A DNA stretch of 64,000 bases from Arthrobacter sp. 131MFCol6.1 (GTDB lineage: Bacteria; Actinomycetota; Actinomycetes; Actinomycetales; Micrococcaceae). The position numbers were made by a program, and so were the translations under genes. Below are positions 7,988 to 16,437 of the stretch, piece after piece. The DNA is taken from the NCBI RefSeq assembly GCF_000374925.1, contig NZ_KB895546.1, positions 171,389 to 235,388 on the forward strand. The letters run 5' to 3'. A model generated the notes under the pieces. It searched no databases. It was not told where the DNA came from and saw only the letters and a list, made by a program, of their open reading frames with translations. The first letter of the stretch is position 1; each line of letters starts with the position of its first letter.

Positions 7988-9763
7988 ATGCACCTGGACG
8001 CCGTTGTTCGGGCGGCCGGCCCGGGGGCCGCGGCCGTGGCTGCTGAGGGCCCGGAGCGGCTCGGCTTCGTCACGCTGGCGCAGTTCCTTGGCCAGTTGCC
8101 GGCCCTGGGCGTCGTGCACGACGGCGGCAACGGGCAGGAGCGCCTGCGCTGGGTGGAGCCGAGTGAGCTGGAAGACCCCACCCCCTACCTGCTCGACGGC
8201 GAGTTCCTGCTCACGGCCGGCCTGCCGTTCGTGGGCGAGGGAGGGAGCGAGGAGGCGGTGGACGCCTACGTGCAGCGCCTGGTCCAGGCCCGCGTGGGCG
8301 CCCTGGGCTTTGGCCTGGAACCGTATTTCGACGCCGTGCCCGATGCCGTGGTGCGAGCCTGCCGGCAGCACAACCTGACCCTGGTCGCCATCCCGGAGAG
8401 CCTCCCGTTCGCCGCGCTGGGACTGGAATTCTCCCGGCTTCTCGAGTCGGACAACGCCAAGACCTTCCGCCAGCTGGCCGACACCAGCCGGCAGCTCATG
8501 CGCGCGGTCTTGTCCGCGCGACCCGAGCACGAGCTCCTCGCGTCCCTGGTCCAGCGCGTCCCGGTTTGGGCCGTTCTGGTCGGCGCCGACGGGCGGGTGC
8601 GCGCCCGCGGCTCGGGCCCCTCCCCCGCCCCGCGGGCCGCCGGCGGCACTGCCGGCACTGTGCCGGGAGTTGACTCCGCCGACCTGCAGCCGCTGCTGGC
8701 CAGGCTGCTCGCCGGCAGCGGCCCGCGGGTGGAGATGGACTCGTTCGACGCCGCGGGCTCGTCCCTCGTCTTCGGGTATCCGCTGCGCAGCACCCGGGAC
8801 GCCAACCTCGGCGCGCTCATCCTCGGCACGGACGCCCCGCTGACCCCGGCCCAGAACAGCGTTGTCTCTACCGCGGTCGGGCTGCTGGAACTGCTGGTCC
8901 GCCAGCGCATCAGCGGCTCCCTGGCCCCGAGCCAGCTGGCCACGGCGCTGCTGCTGCACCCGGAGAGCGTCGCCTCAGGATCCGCACGGCATGTCAACGG
9001 GTTCAAGGACCTGCTGGCCCAAAGCCTCTCCTCCACCCGGTCCGGCCAGCTGCGGGTCGTGCAGGGTGTCCGGATTGACGCCGCCCCGGACAGCCCCAAG
9101 ACTGCGGGCGCGGCGGGCGCCCCGGGCGGATCGGGCCGCCCGGGCGAGGCTCCGGTGCGGGCGCTGCTGGAGTGGCGGCGGCTGTTCGACACCAAGCTGG
9201 TGGAGCTCACCGAGTACGGCTTTGCCGCCATCACCAGGCTGAAGGTCGACGACGCCCTGCTCGCCGACGTGGAGCGGCTCGGCTGGCGCCTTGTGATCGG
9301 CAGCAGCACCGATTTCGCGAACCTGCCGGAGGCTTACCGGCACGCCGCTTCGCTGCGCAACCGCGTTCTCACGAGCCGCCGGAGCGTCCGGGCGGACGAC
9401 GTGACGTGGTCGGTCGCCGGCCTGCTGGGACCGGCTGCCGGGACCCTGCTGGCGGGCCGTCTGCTGGCGCCCCTGCTCGCCCTCGAGCCGGAGCGCCGCG
9501 ACAGCCTCCTCGGCATCCTGCGGGCCTGGCTGGGCGAAAACGGAAGCTGGGACGCCACGGCAAAGGCCACGGGACTGCATCGAAACAGCGTCCGCCGGCA
9601 GATCGGGATCATCGCCGAGCTGCTGGGCCTTGACCTCAACCAGGCCCAGGCGCGCGCGGAACTCTGGATTGCCCTGCAGTACCAGGGCGGCCCCGAGATG
9701 CCCGGCGCACCGGCCAGCGCAGGTCAGGCGCCCAGCGCAGGTCAGACTCCCCAGGAGCGGTAG
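7988..9763 (+). CDS. PucR-family transcriptional regulator
   Basis: 591 residues. The N-terminal PucR sensor domain is recognisable from TLAQFLGQLPALGVV through DPTPYLLDGEFLLTAGLPF. A CdaR-like middle region follows. The C-terminal HTH_30 domain ends LLGILRAWLGENGSWDATAKATGLHRNSVRRQIGIIAELLGLDL. PucR/CdaR proteins are usually activators of nitrogen or amino-acid catabolic genes. It is divergent from the permease-monooxygenase operon (111 nt apart) and its 3' end overlaps the convergent amidase gene by 22 nt. The ATG at 7988 is preceded by another ATG at 7978 in a different frame that opens a 22-codon overlapping ORF. Confidence 0.92.
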   Translation: MHLDAVVRAAGPGAAAVAAEGPERLGFVTLAQFLGQLPALGVVHDGGNGQERLRWVEPSELEDPTPYLLDGEFLLTAGLPFVGEGGSEEAVDAYVQRLVQARVGALGFGLEPYFDAVPDAVVRACRQHNLTLVAIPESLPFAALGLEFSRLLESDNAKTFRQLADTSRQLMRAVLSARPEHELLASLVQRVPVWAVLVGADGRVRARGSGPSPAPRAAGGTAGTVPGVDSADLQPLLARLLAGSGPRVEMDSFDAAGSSLVFGYPLRSTRDANLGALILGTDAPLTPAQNSVVSTAVGLLELLVRQRISGSLAPSQLATALLLHPESVASGSARHVNGFKDLLAQSLSSTRSGQLRVVQGVRIDAAPDSPKTAGAAGAPGGSGRPGEAPVRALLEWRRLFDTKLVELTEYGFAAITRLKVDDALLADVERLGWRLVIGSSTDFANLPEAYRHAASLRNRVLTSRRSVRADDVTWSVAGLLGPAAGTLLAGRLLAPLLALEPERRDSLLGILRAWLGENGSWDATAKATGLHRNSVRRQIGIIAELLGLDLNQAQARAELWIALQYQGGPEMPGAPASAGQAPSAGQTPQER

Positions 9764-10548
9764 ACCTCCGGGCGGCGGTCGCGCAGGTAGTCCACGGCGT
9801 CCTCGATGCCGTCTGCGGCGGCGCGTCCGGGCTCACCCAACTCGGCAAACAACAGTTCCGGCCCCTCCCCGGCCACGGCCAGGATCGAGCCGTCCGGGCC
9901 GGCGACGATGCTGCCGCCCCGGAAGTCGCAGTCATCTTCCGATCCGGTGTGATTGGCGTAGGCGACCGTCAGCTGGTTCTCCAGAGCACGGGCCCGGATC
10001 AGCACCTGCGGCACGACGTCGAATCCGCCGGCGAGTGCCGTCGGCACCAGCAGCAGGTCCGCACCCCGCAGGGCGGCCGCCCGCGCCGACTCGGGAAACT
10101 CGATGTCGTAGCAGATGGCCAGCGCCGTTTTGTGCCCGTGGAAATCCACGACGCCGGGGGCAGCCTCGGCGGGTGCAAACGCCGCCCGCTCGTCCGGGCC
10201 GAACAGGTGCACCTTGTCGTAACTGAGCAGTTCGTCGCCTGCCTCGTCGACCAGGGTGGCGGAAATGTGCCACCCGCCGGCCGGTGTCACCATGGGCAGG
10301 CTGTACACCAGGGCGATGGTGTTGCGCCGAGCGATGCCGGCCAGGACTTCCCGGAGCGCGGGCAACCTGCCGGGATCGAACGCCTCCCGCAGCCGCCGCG
10401 GCGCGTAGCCCACGGGGAAGAGTTCCGGGGTCACCAGCAGCTGCGCGCCCGCAGCGGACGCATTGCGCGCGGCAACCTCCACCGCGGCGCAGTTCGCCTC
10501 GACGTCCAGCACGGCGGAGTTCGCCTGCATCAGGGCCAGCAGCACCAT
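9742..10548 (-). CDS. Nitrilase-superfamily carbon-nitrogen hydrolase (probable amidase)
   Basis: 268-residue enzyme of the nitrilase superfamily, complete for its family. The catalytic triad is visible: Glu42 in TPELFPVGY, Lys112 in YDKVHLFG, Cys146 in AICYDIEFPE. It resembles R-amidase/omega-amidase-type branches rather than true nitrilases, whose cysteine is normally followed by Trp-Glu. ATG 10548 is chosen because GAGG lies upstream at the right distance; the open frame continues further with no site. It is convergent with pucR and shares its neighbourhood with the flavin monooxygenase, so hydrolysis of an arylacetamide to an arylacetic acid and ammonia is a reasonable inferred role. Confidence 0.85.
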   Translation of the reverse strand: MVLLALMQANSAVLDVEANCAAVEVAARNASAAGAQLLVTPELFPVGYAPRRLREAFDPGRLPALREVLAGIARRNTIALVYSLPMVTPAGGWHISATLVDEAGDELLSYDKVHLFGPDERAAFAPAEAAPGVVDFHGHKTALAICYDIEFPESARAAALRGADLLLVPTALAGGFDVVPQVLIRARALENQLTVAYANHTGSEDDCDFRGGSIVAGPDGSILAVAGEGPELLFAELGEPGRAAADGIEDAVDYLRDRRPEVYRSWGV

Positions 10549-10741
10549 TACCACCTCACGTTTCCGGGCGCCTCCGCGGGTCACGGCGGGCTCTCCCGAC
10601 CCAGAGTAACCGCGGCCCGGAACACGGGGTGTGGTGCATTTCCACCCGGACATCAGGCCAGCGGGGCAGAACGTCCTTGCGGCACAGACGGGGAATGCTG
10701 ACCGCCCCTGGCCCGGCATTCGACCGGCGCGGCCGTTACCA

Positions 10742-10765
10742 TTGCGTTAACTTCTTGACTGCAAG
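10742..10765 (+). promoter_or_regulatory. Operator-like site upstream of the ROK regulator
   Basis: TTGCGTTAA-N3-CTTGAC-N2-CAAG. The inner CTTG-N4-CAAG is an inverted repeat overlapping a TTGACT -35-like hexamer. The same 24-nt layout recurs at 12001-12024 upstream of mmsA with 19 of 24 positions identical, which points to a shared regulator, most simply the ROK protein itself. Confidence 0.6.
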
Positions 10766-10790
10766 CCGCGAATGCGTCACGCTTCATAGC

Positions 10791-11981
10791 ATGCCCTCAC
10801 CAACGCGCTCAACGAGGAGCCGAACCAAGAACCCCGGATCGCAGTCCGCCCTCCGGCATCTGAACCAGCAGCGGATCATCGAATGCCTCCTCGCGGGCCC
10901 CTCCACGCAGGCGGAACTGGCCCGCCAGACCGGCCTTTCGACAGCCACGGTCTCCAACATCGTCAAGATCATGCAGGACGCCGGGCTGGCCTCGACTGAA
11001 CCCATCACCAGTTCCGGGCGGCGCGCCCTGAACGTCCGGCTCAACAGCAACGGAGCCGTCGCCGTCGGGATCGACTTCGGCCGGCGCCACCTGCGCGTCG
11101 TGCTGGCCTCACTGAGCTACCACGTGATCGCCGAAGAGTCGGTCCTGCTGCCCCTGGGCCACCACGCCGAGGAAGGCATCCAGGCCGCCGTCGGCGTGCT
11201 GGACCGGCTGCTCGCGGACAGTGGGGTGGAACGCAGCGCCCTGGTGGGCGCCGGCGTCGGAATTCCTGGCCCCATCGACCGCCGCACCGGCACCGTGGCG
11301 CAGGGCGCGATCCTGCCCGAATGGGTGGGCATCAACATCCTCAAACGCCTCGAAGAAGCGCTGGAACTCCCCGTCTTCGTGGACAACGATGCCAATCTGG
11401 GCGCCCTGTCCGAGGTCACCTGGGGGCCGCACAGCGGCATCAGCAACCTGATGTTCCTCAAGATCGGCTCGGGCATCGGCGCGGGGCTGATCCTCAACGG
11501 CGCGCCGTACTACGGCAACGTCGGCATCACCGGTGAAATCGGCCATGCCACCATCCACGAGCACGGACTGATCTGCCGCTGCGGGAACCGCGGCTGCCTG
11601 GAAACCATCGCCTCCACCACCACCATGATCGAGCTCCTGAGCCGCGGCGAGGACCGGCCGCTCTCGCCCGGGGACATCGTTCGCAAGGCCCTGGAGAAGG
11701 ACTCCGCCACGCTCCGTGTCGTGGACGACGCGGGACTCGCCGTCGGGCGCGCGCTGGGCAACGTGGCGAACCTGATCAACCCCGAGGTCATTGTGGTCGG
11801 CGGCCCGCTGGCGGGCCTTGGCCAGCTGCTGCTGGACCCGATCCGGCGCGGCCTGATCCGCCACGCGGTGCCGGTCATTGGCGAGACGACCACCCTCACG
11901 ATGTCGTCCCTGGGCGACCGGGCGGAGGCCCTCGGAGCCACGGCTTTGGTCTTCCAGCACGCCGGGATCCGGCGAAACTAA
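10791..11981 (+). CDS. ROK-family transcriptional repressor (XylR/NagC-like)
   Basis: 396 residues. An N-terminal winged helix-turn-helix (about 20-80: LRHLNQQRIIECLLAGPSTQAELARQTGLSTATVSNIV) precedes a ROK sugar-kinase-like domain with GIDFGRRHLRVVLA, GVGIPGPID, VDNDANLGALSE and the zinc-site segment CRCGNRGCLETIAS. Such proteins repress sugar uptake genes and are released by the sugar. The first ATG of the conserved region, 10791, is used; CATAGC sits directly before it with no Shine-Dalgarno, so a leaderless or weakly translated message is likely. The sugar importer operon downstream carries the same operator-like sequence. Confidence 0.93.
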   Translation: MPSPTRSTRSRTKNPGSQSALRHLNQQRIIECLLAGPSTQAELARQTGLSTATVSNIVKIMQDAGLASTEPITSSGRRALNVRLNSNGAVAVGIDFGRRHLRVVLASLSYHVIAEESVLLPLGHHAEEGIQAAVGVLDRLLADSGVERSALVGAGVGIPGPIDRRTGTVAQGAILPEWVGINILKRLEEALELPVFVDNDANLGALSEVTWGPHSGISNLMFLKIGSGIGAGLILNGAPYYGNVGITGEIGHATIHEHGLICRCGNRGCLETIASTTTMIELLSRGEDRPLSPGDIVRKALEKDSATLRVVDDAGLAVGRALGNVANLINPEVIVVGGPLAGLGQLLLDPIRRGLIRHAVPVIGETTTLTMSSLGDRAEALGATALVFQHAGIRRN

Positions 11982-12000
11982 CCATTTCGTTATGTGCCTG

Positions 12001-12024
12001 TTGCGTTAAAGACTTGACGACAAG
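12001..12024 (+). promoter_or_regulatory. Operator-like site and -35 region upstream of mmsA
   Basis: Second copy of the TTGCGTTAA-N3-CTTGAC-N2-CAAG element. The TTGACG hexamer inside it could serve as the -35, with TACTTT at 12040-12045 as a possible -10 (20-nt spacer, longer than ideal). The start codon of mmsA lies 88 nt downstream. Confidence 0.55.
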
Positions 12025-12112
12025 GGCTGTGATCCAGTTTACTTTTCCATCAGACGGCCCTGCGGTTTGCAGGGGCGGACAACGAAGTCATGCATTGGAG
12101 GCGTAAGGGCAG

Positions 12113-13669
12113 ATGACGTCCCTCAACACGCACAGTGATCCGCTAATCCTCGAGATGCGCTCCATCACCAAGGAGTTCCCCGGCGTTAAAGCTTTGGCCG
12201 ATGTGAGCCTGCGGGTGAAGGCCGGCGAGATCCACGCCATCTGCGGTGAGAACGGCGCCGGGAAATCGACCCTGATGAAGGTGCTCTCGGGGGTGTACCC
12301 CTACGGCACTTACAGCGGCGACATCGTTTACCAGAACGAAGTCCAGGAGTTCAAGGACATCCGGGCCAGCGAGCACGCCGGAATCGTGATCATCCACCAG
12401 GAACTCGCGCTCATCCCCGAACTGTCGATCATGGAGAACATCTTCCTCGGCAACGAGCCCACCAAGCGCGGCGTGATCGACTGGGCCGAAGCCCGGACCC
12501 GGTCCACCGAACTGCTGGCCCGGGTGGGGCTGCGCGAGGACCCGGAGACCCCCATCAAGGAGATCGGCGTCGGCAAGCAGCAGCTGGTCGAGATCGCCAA
12601 GGCCCTGAACAAGTCGGTCAAGCTCCTGATCCTGGACGAGCCCACGGCGGCGCTGAACGAGTCCGACTCCCAGCACCTGCTGGACCTCATGCTGGGCCTC
12701 AAGGGCCGCGGCATCACCTCGATCATCATTTCGCACAAGCTCAACGAGATCGAACAGATCGCCGATGAGATCACGATCATCCGCGACGGCAAGTCGATCG
12801 AGACCCTGAACGTCAAGGCCGACGGCGTCGACGAGGACCGCATCATCAAGGGCATGGTGGGCCGGACCCTGGAATCCCGGTTCCCGGACCACGAGCCGAA
12901 GATCGGCGAGGTCCTTTTCGAGGTGAAGAACTGGAACGTCGGGCACCCGCAGATCCAGGACCGCCTGGTCTGCAAGAACTCCAGCTTCTTCGTCCGCCGC
13001 GGCGAGATCGTCGGGTTCGCGGGCCTGATGGGCGCCGGGCGCACCGAACTGGCCCGGTCCGTGTTCGGGCGCTCGTACGGCCGCTTTATCTCGGGCCATG
13101 TCTACAAAGACGGCAAGGAACTGCAGCTCAAGAACGTCCGCCAGGCGATCGACGCCGGGCTCGGCTACGTCACCGAGGACCGCAAGTCCCTGGGCCTGAA
13201 CCTGCTGGATGACATCAAGGCCACCACCGTCTCGGCAAACCTGCGCAAGATCAGCAAGAACTTCGTGGTGGACGCCAACAAGGAATACGCCGTTGCGGAG
13301 GAATACCGGAAGTCGCTGCGGACCAAGACGCCCTCCGTGGAGGAAGGCGTCGCGAAGCTCTCCGGCGGCAACCAGCAGAAGGTCGTGCTGGCGAAATGGA
13401 TGTTCACCGACCCGGACGTGCTGATCCTGGACGAGCCCACCCGCGGGATCGATGTCGGAGCCAAGTACGAGATCTACGGCATCATCCAGAAGCTGGCCAA
13501 CGAGGGCAAGGCCGTGATCGTCATTTCCTCGGAGTTGCCCGAGCTGCTGGGCCTCTCGGACCGGATCTACACGATTTTTGAAGGCGCCATCACCGGCGTG
13601 CTGAACAAGGACGAAGCCAGCCAGGAAAGCCTCATGAAACTCATGACGTCCGCCCGCAAGACCGCTTGA
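12113..13669 (+). CDS. mmsA: Multiple-monosaccharide ABC transporter ATP-binding protein MmsA (GguA)
   Basis: 518-residue tandem ATPase of a CUT2-type sugar importer. The first nucleotide-binding domain has Walker [10 protein letters not shown] (about residue 45), signature [15 protein letters not shown] and Walker [12 protein letters not shown]. The second has the degenerate Walker A usual in this family ([12 protein letters not shown]), signature LSGGNQQKV and [13 protein letters not shown]. The match to MmsA/GguA is supported by the following mmsB and chvE genes. A GGAGG site lies upstream, a little far from the ATG. Likely substrates are arabinose, galactose, xylose or glucose; the exact sugar cannot be read from sequence. 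Confidence 0.93.
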   Translation: MTSLNTHSDPLILEMRSITKEFPGVKALADVSLRVKAGEIHAICGENGAGKSTLMKVLSGVYPYGTYSGDIVYQNEVQEFKDIRASEHAGIVIIHQELALIPELSIMENIFLGNEPTKRGVIDWAEARTRSTELLARVGLREDPETPIKEIGVGKQQLVEIAKALNKSVKLLILDEPTAALNESDSQHLLDLMLGLKGRGITSIIISHKLNEIEQIADEITIIRDGKSIETLNVKADGVDEDRIIKGMVGRTLESRFPDHEPKIGEVLFEVKNWNVGHPQIQDRLVCKNSSFFVRRGEIVGFAGLMGAGRTELARSVFGRSYGRFISGHVYKDGKELQLKNVRQAIDAGLGYVTEDRKSLGLNLLDDIKATTVSANLRKISKNFVVDANKEYAVAEEYRKSLRTKTPSVEEGVAKLSGGNQQKVVLAKWMFTDPDVLILDEPTRGIDVGAKYEIYGIIQKLANEGKAVIVISSELPELLGLSDRIYTIFEGAITGVLNKDEASQESLMKLMTSARKTA

Positions 13670-13732
13670 CCCTTTGGGACAAACCAGAACAATCCGAACA
13701 CCCCGAACACTCCGGAAACAAGGACTGAAACA

Positions 13733-15001
13733 ATGAACGCGCTCAAGAAGCTCTTTGGCGGCAACACCCGCCAATTCGGCATGATCTTCGCCCTGGTTGC
13801 GCTGATCGTGTTCTTCGAGATTTTCACGGAGGGCCGCACGCTCACATCGGGCAACGTCATCAACCTCTTCAACGGCAACTCCTACATCCTGATCCTCGCC
13901 ATCGGCATGGTGCTGGTCATCATCGCCGGGCACATCGACCTCTCGGTCGGTTCCGTTGCGGCCTTCGTGGGTGTCTGCGTGTCACTCTTCATCCGCGACT
14001 GGGGCCTGCCCTGGTACATCGGCGTCCTGATGGGGCTCGGGCTCGGCGTCCTGATCGGGGCCTGGCAGGGGTTCTGGGTGGCCTACGTCGGCATTCCCGC
14101 GTTCATCGTGACGCTGTCCGGCATGCTGATCTTCCGCGGCGCCAACCAGTTCGTCGGCAAGTCGAACACCATCCCGGTCCCGGCGGATTTCCAGTACATC
14201 GGCTCCGGTTACCTGGCCGAGTTTGGCCCGAAGACCGGCTACAACAACCCGACCATGCTGATCGGCCTGCTCGCCGTCGCGTTTGTAATCTTCAGCGAGA
14301 TCCGGTCCCGCCGCAACGCCAAGAAGCTCGGGGCCGAGGTCCCTGAAACCTGGGTCATGGTCCTGAAGCTGGTGCTGGTCTGCGGCGCCATCCTCTACGC
14401 GACGTACCTCTTCGCCACCGGCCGTCCGGGCACGTCCTTCCCGGTGCCGGGCCTCATCCTCGCCGTCCTCATCATCGTCTACGGCTTCATCTCCTCCAAG
14501 ACCGTCATCGGCCGCCATATCTACGCGGTCGGCGGCAACCGGCACGCTGCGGAGCTCTCCGGCGTCCAGTCCAAGAAGGTCAACTTCCTGGTCATGATGA
14601 ACATGTCCTTCCTGGCCGGCCTCGCCGGCATGATCTTCGTCGGCCGCTCCACCGCCTCGGGACCGTTCGACGGCGTGGGCTGGGAACTGGACGCCATCGC
14701 GGCCGTCTTCATCGGCGGCGCCGCGGTCACCGGCGGCGTGGGCACCGTGATCGGCTCGATCATCGGCGGCCTGGTCATGGCCGTGCTGAACAACGGCCTG
14801 CAGCTGCTCGGCGTCGGCGCCGACCTTACCCAGATCATCAAGGGCCTCGTGCTCCTGATCGCCGTAGCGTTCGACGTCTACAACAAGACCCAGGGCAAGA
14901 AGTCGATCGTCGGCATGCTGATGAAGAACTTCGGCCGCAGCAGCGAGATCAAGGCCGACGAGACGACCCAGACCAAAGAGGTCATCTCGAGGGGAATCTA
15001 A
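13733..15001 (+). CDS. mmsB: Multiple-monosaccharide ABC transporter permease MmsB (GguB)
   Basis: 422-residue membrane permease with about 10 or more hydrophobic helices. It has the AraH/RbsC-type segments GHIDLSVGSVAAFVG and IPAFIVTLSGMLIFRGANQFV, and a C-terminal IAAVFIGGAAVTGGVGTVIGSIIGGLVMAVLNNGLQLLG motif. It is longer than RbsC (about 320) because of an extra central region after residue 150, a feature of the GguB/MmsB branch. AAGGA precedes the ATG by 8 nt. It lies 63 nt after mmsA and 68 nt before chvE, in one operon. Confidence 0.93.
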   Translation: MNALKKLFGGNTRQFGMIFALVALIVFFEIFTEGRTLTSGNVINLFNGNSYILILAIGMVLVIIAGHIDLSVGSVAAFVGVCVSLFIRDWGLPWYIGVLMGLGLGVLIGAWQGFWVAYVGIPAFIVTLSGMLIFRGANQFVGKSNTIPVPADFQYIGSGYLAEFGPKTGYNNPTMLIGLLAVAFVIFSEIRSRRNAKKLGAEVPETWVMVLKLVLVCGAILYATYLFATGRPGTSFPVPGLILAVLIIVYGFISSKTVIGRHIYAVGGNRHAAELSGVQSKKVNFLVMMNMSFLAGLAGMIFVGRSTASGPFDGVGWELDAIAAVFIGGAAVTGGVGTVIGSIIGGLVMAVLNNGLQLLGVGADLTQIIKGLVLLIAVAFDVYNKTQGKKSIVGMLMKNFGRSSEIKADETTQTKEVISRGI

Positions 15002-15069
15002 TCCCCTCCCCCCGGTTCCCCCAACCCCACAAATTCTCCGCACACCACCAAAAGAAAGTGAACCAAGCA

Positions 15070-16173
15070 ATGCGAATGATTGGTAAAGCAGGAAAGGCAG
15101 CAGCAATCGCTGCTATTGCGGCACTGGCGCTGACGGCCTGCGGCCGTTCCGACACCGGCACCACCAGCGGTTCCTCCACTGGAGGCGAAGCATTCCCGAA
15201 GGGCTCCTCGATCGGCGTCGCACTCCCGCAGAAGACCTCCGAAAACTGGGTCCTGGCCGAACAGCTGTTCAACGACGGCCTCACCCAGGCCGGCTACAAG
15301 CCGGACGTGCAGTTCGCCAACGGCGGCGTCTCGGAGCAGCAGAACCAGATCAGCGCCATGATCACCAAGGGCGACAAGGTCATCATCGTCGGCGCCATCG
15401 ACGGTGCACAGCTGGGCACCCAGCTCCAGCAGGCCAAGGACGCCGGCGCAACGATCATCGCGTACGACCGTCTGCTGCTGAACACCCCGAACGTGGACTA
15501 CTACGTGGCTTACGACAACTTCAAGGTCGGTGAACTCCAGGGCAAGGCGCTGCTGGACGGCATGAAGGCCAAGAAGCCGGAAGGCCCGTACAACATCGAG
15601 CTCTTCGCGGGTTCCCCTGATGACGCCAACGCGAAGGTCTTCTTCGACGGCGCCATGAGCGTCCTGAAGCCGAAGATCGACGACGGCACCCTCAAGGTCC
15701 TCTCCGGCCAGACGACCTTCGAACAGGCCGTGACCCAGGGCTGGAAGGCAGAGAACGCCCAGAAGCGCATGGACACCCTGCTCGCCGGAACCTATGGCAC
15801 CGCCCCGCTTGATGGCGTGCTGTCCCCGAACGACACCCTGGCCCGCGCGATCATCACCTCCGTCAAGGCCGCCGGCAAGCCGATCCCGGTTGTCACCGGC
15901 CAGGACTCCGAGGTTGAGTCGGTCAAGTCCATCATGGCGGGCGAGCAGTACTCCACCATCAACAAGGACACCCGCGCGCTCGTTGAGCACTCGATCGTCA
16001 TGGTCAACGACATCCAGGCAGGCAAGACGCCCGAGATCAACGACGACAAGTCCTACAACAACACGGTCAAGACCGTTCCCGCGTACCTGCTGGAGCCGGT
16101 CATCGTGACCAAGGACAACGTCCACACGGCCTACGTGAACGATCCGGTACTCGGACCGATCACCAAGCAGTAG
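15070..16173 (+). CDS. chvE: Multiple-monosaccharide ABC transporter substrate-binding lipoprotein ChvE
   Basis: 367-residue periplasmic-binding-protein-fold lipoprotein. The signal peptide ends in the lipobox LTAC, so the mature protein is anchored by its cysteine. Ligand-domain motifs include IGVALPQKTSENWVLAEQLF, IIAYDRLL and GVLSPNDTLARAIITSVKAAG, as in ChvE/GbpR-type sugar-binding proteins. ATG 15070 is chosen over an in-frame GTG at 15058 because it gives a normal signal peptide start and has a GAAAG site. It is the last gene of the importer operon and is followed by a strong terminator. Confidence 0.93.
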   Translation: MRMIGKAGKAAAIAAIAALALTACGRSDTGTTSGSSTGGEAFPKGSSIGVALPQKTSENWVLAEQLFNDGLTQAGYKPDVQFANGGVSEQQNQISAMITKGDKVIIVGAIDGAQLGTQLQQAKDAGATIIAYDRLLLNTPNVDYYVAYDNFKVGELQGKALLDGMKAKKPEGPYNIELFAGSPDDANAKVFFDGAMSVLKPKIDDGTLKVLSGQTTFEQAVTQGWKAENAQKRMDTLLAGTYGTAPLDGVLSPNDTLARAIITSVKAAGKPIPVVTGQDSEVESVKSIMAGEQYSTINKDTRALVEHSIVMVNDIQAGKTPEINDDKSYNNTVKTVPAYLLEPVIVTKDNVHTAYVNDPVLGPITKQ

Positions 16174-16214
16174 TTCCCGTCTAGGCGTTCCCTTCACAGG
16201 CCGCGCCAGACAAC

Positions 16215-16252
16215 AGAGCCCCGGCTCCCCCGCAAGGGAGGGCCGGGGCTCT
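16215..16252 (+). terminator. Intrinsic terminator of the mmsA-mmsB-chvE operon
   Basis: AGAGCCCCGGC (16215-16225) pairs with GCCGGGGCTCT (16242-16252), with an inner CTCCC/GGGAG extension. It lies about 40 nt past the chvE stop. Confidence 0.8.
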
Positions 16253-16437
16253 TGCGTTGGCCCTGATGCACTGGCTGCGCCCTTGCCTGCACCCGTGCCT
16301 GCGGCAATCCGCTTCACAGCAGATCCATAGCTCCCCGGGGAGGTTCGCACAGCGGCCCGTACCACTGTGGGACCAGCGCCGGGCATCGGGTCCGGCAAGA
16401 GATACCCCAGAGACACCCAAGAAAAACGAGGAGCACC

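Noticed and set aside
7978..8046. 22-codon leaderless ORF overlapping the pucR start
   Set aside because: Arg/Gly-rich product in an alternative frame of a coding region; a chance ATG after a -10-like sequence is as likely.
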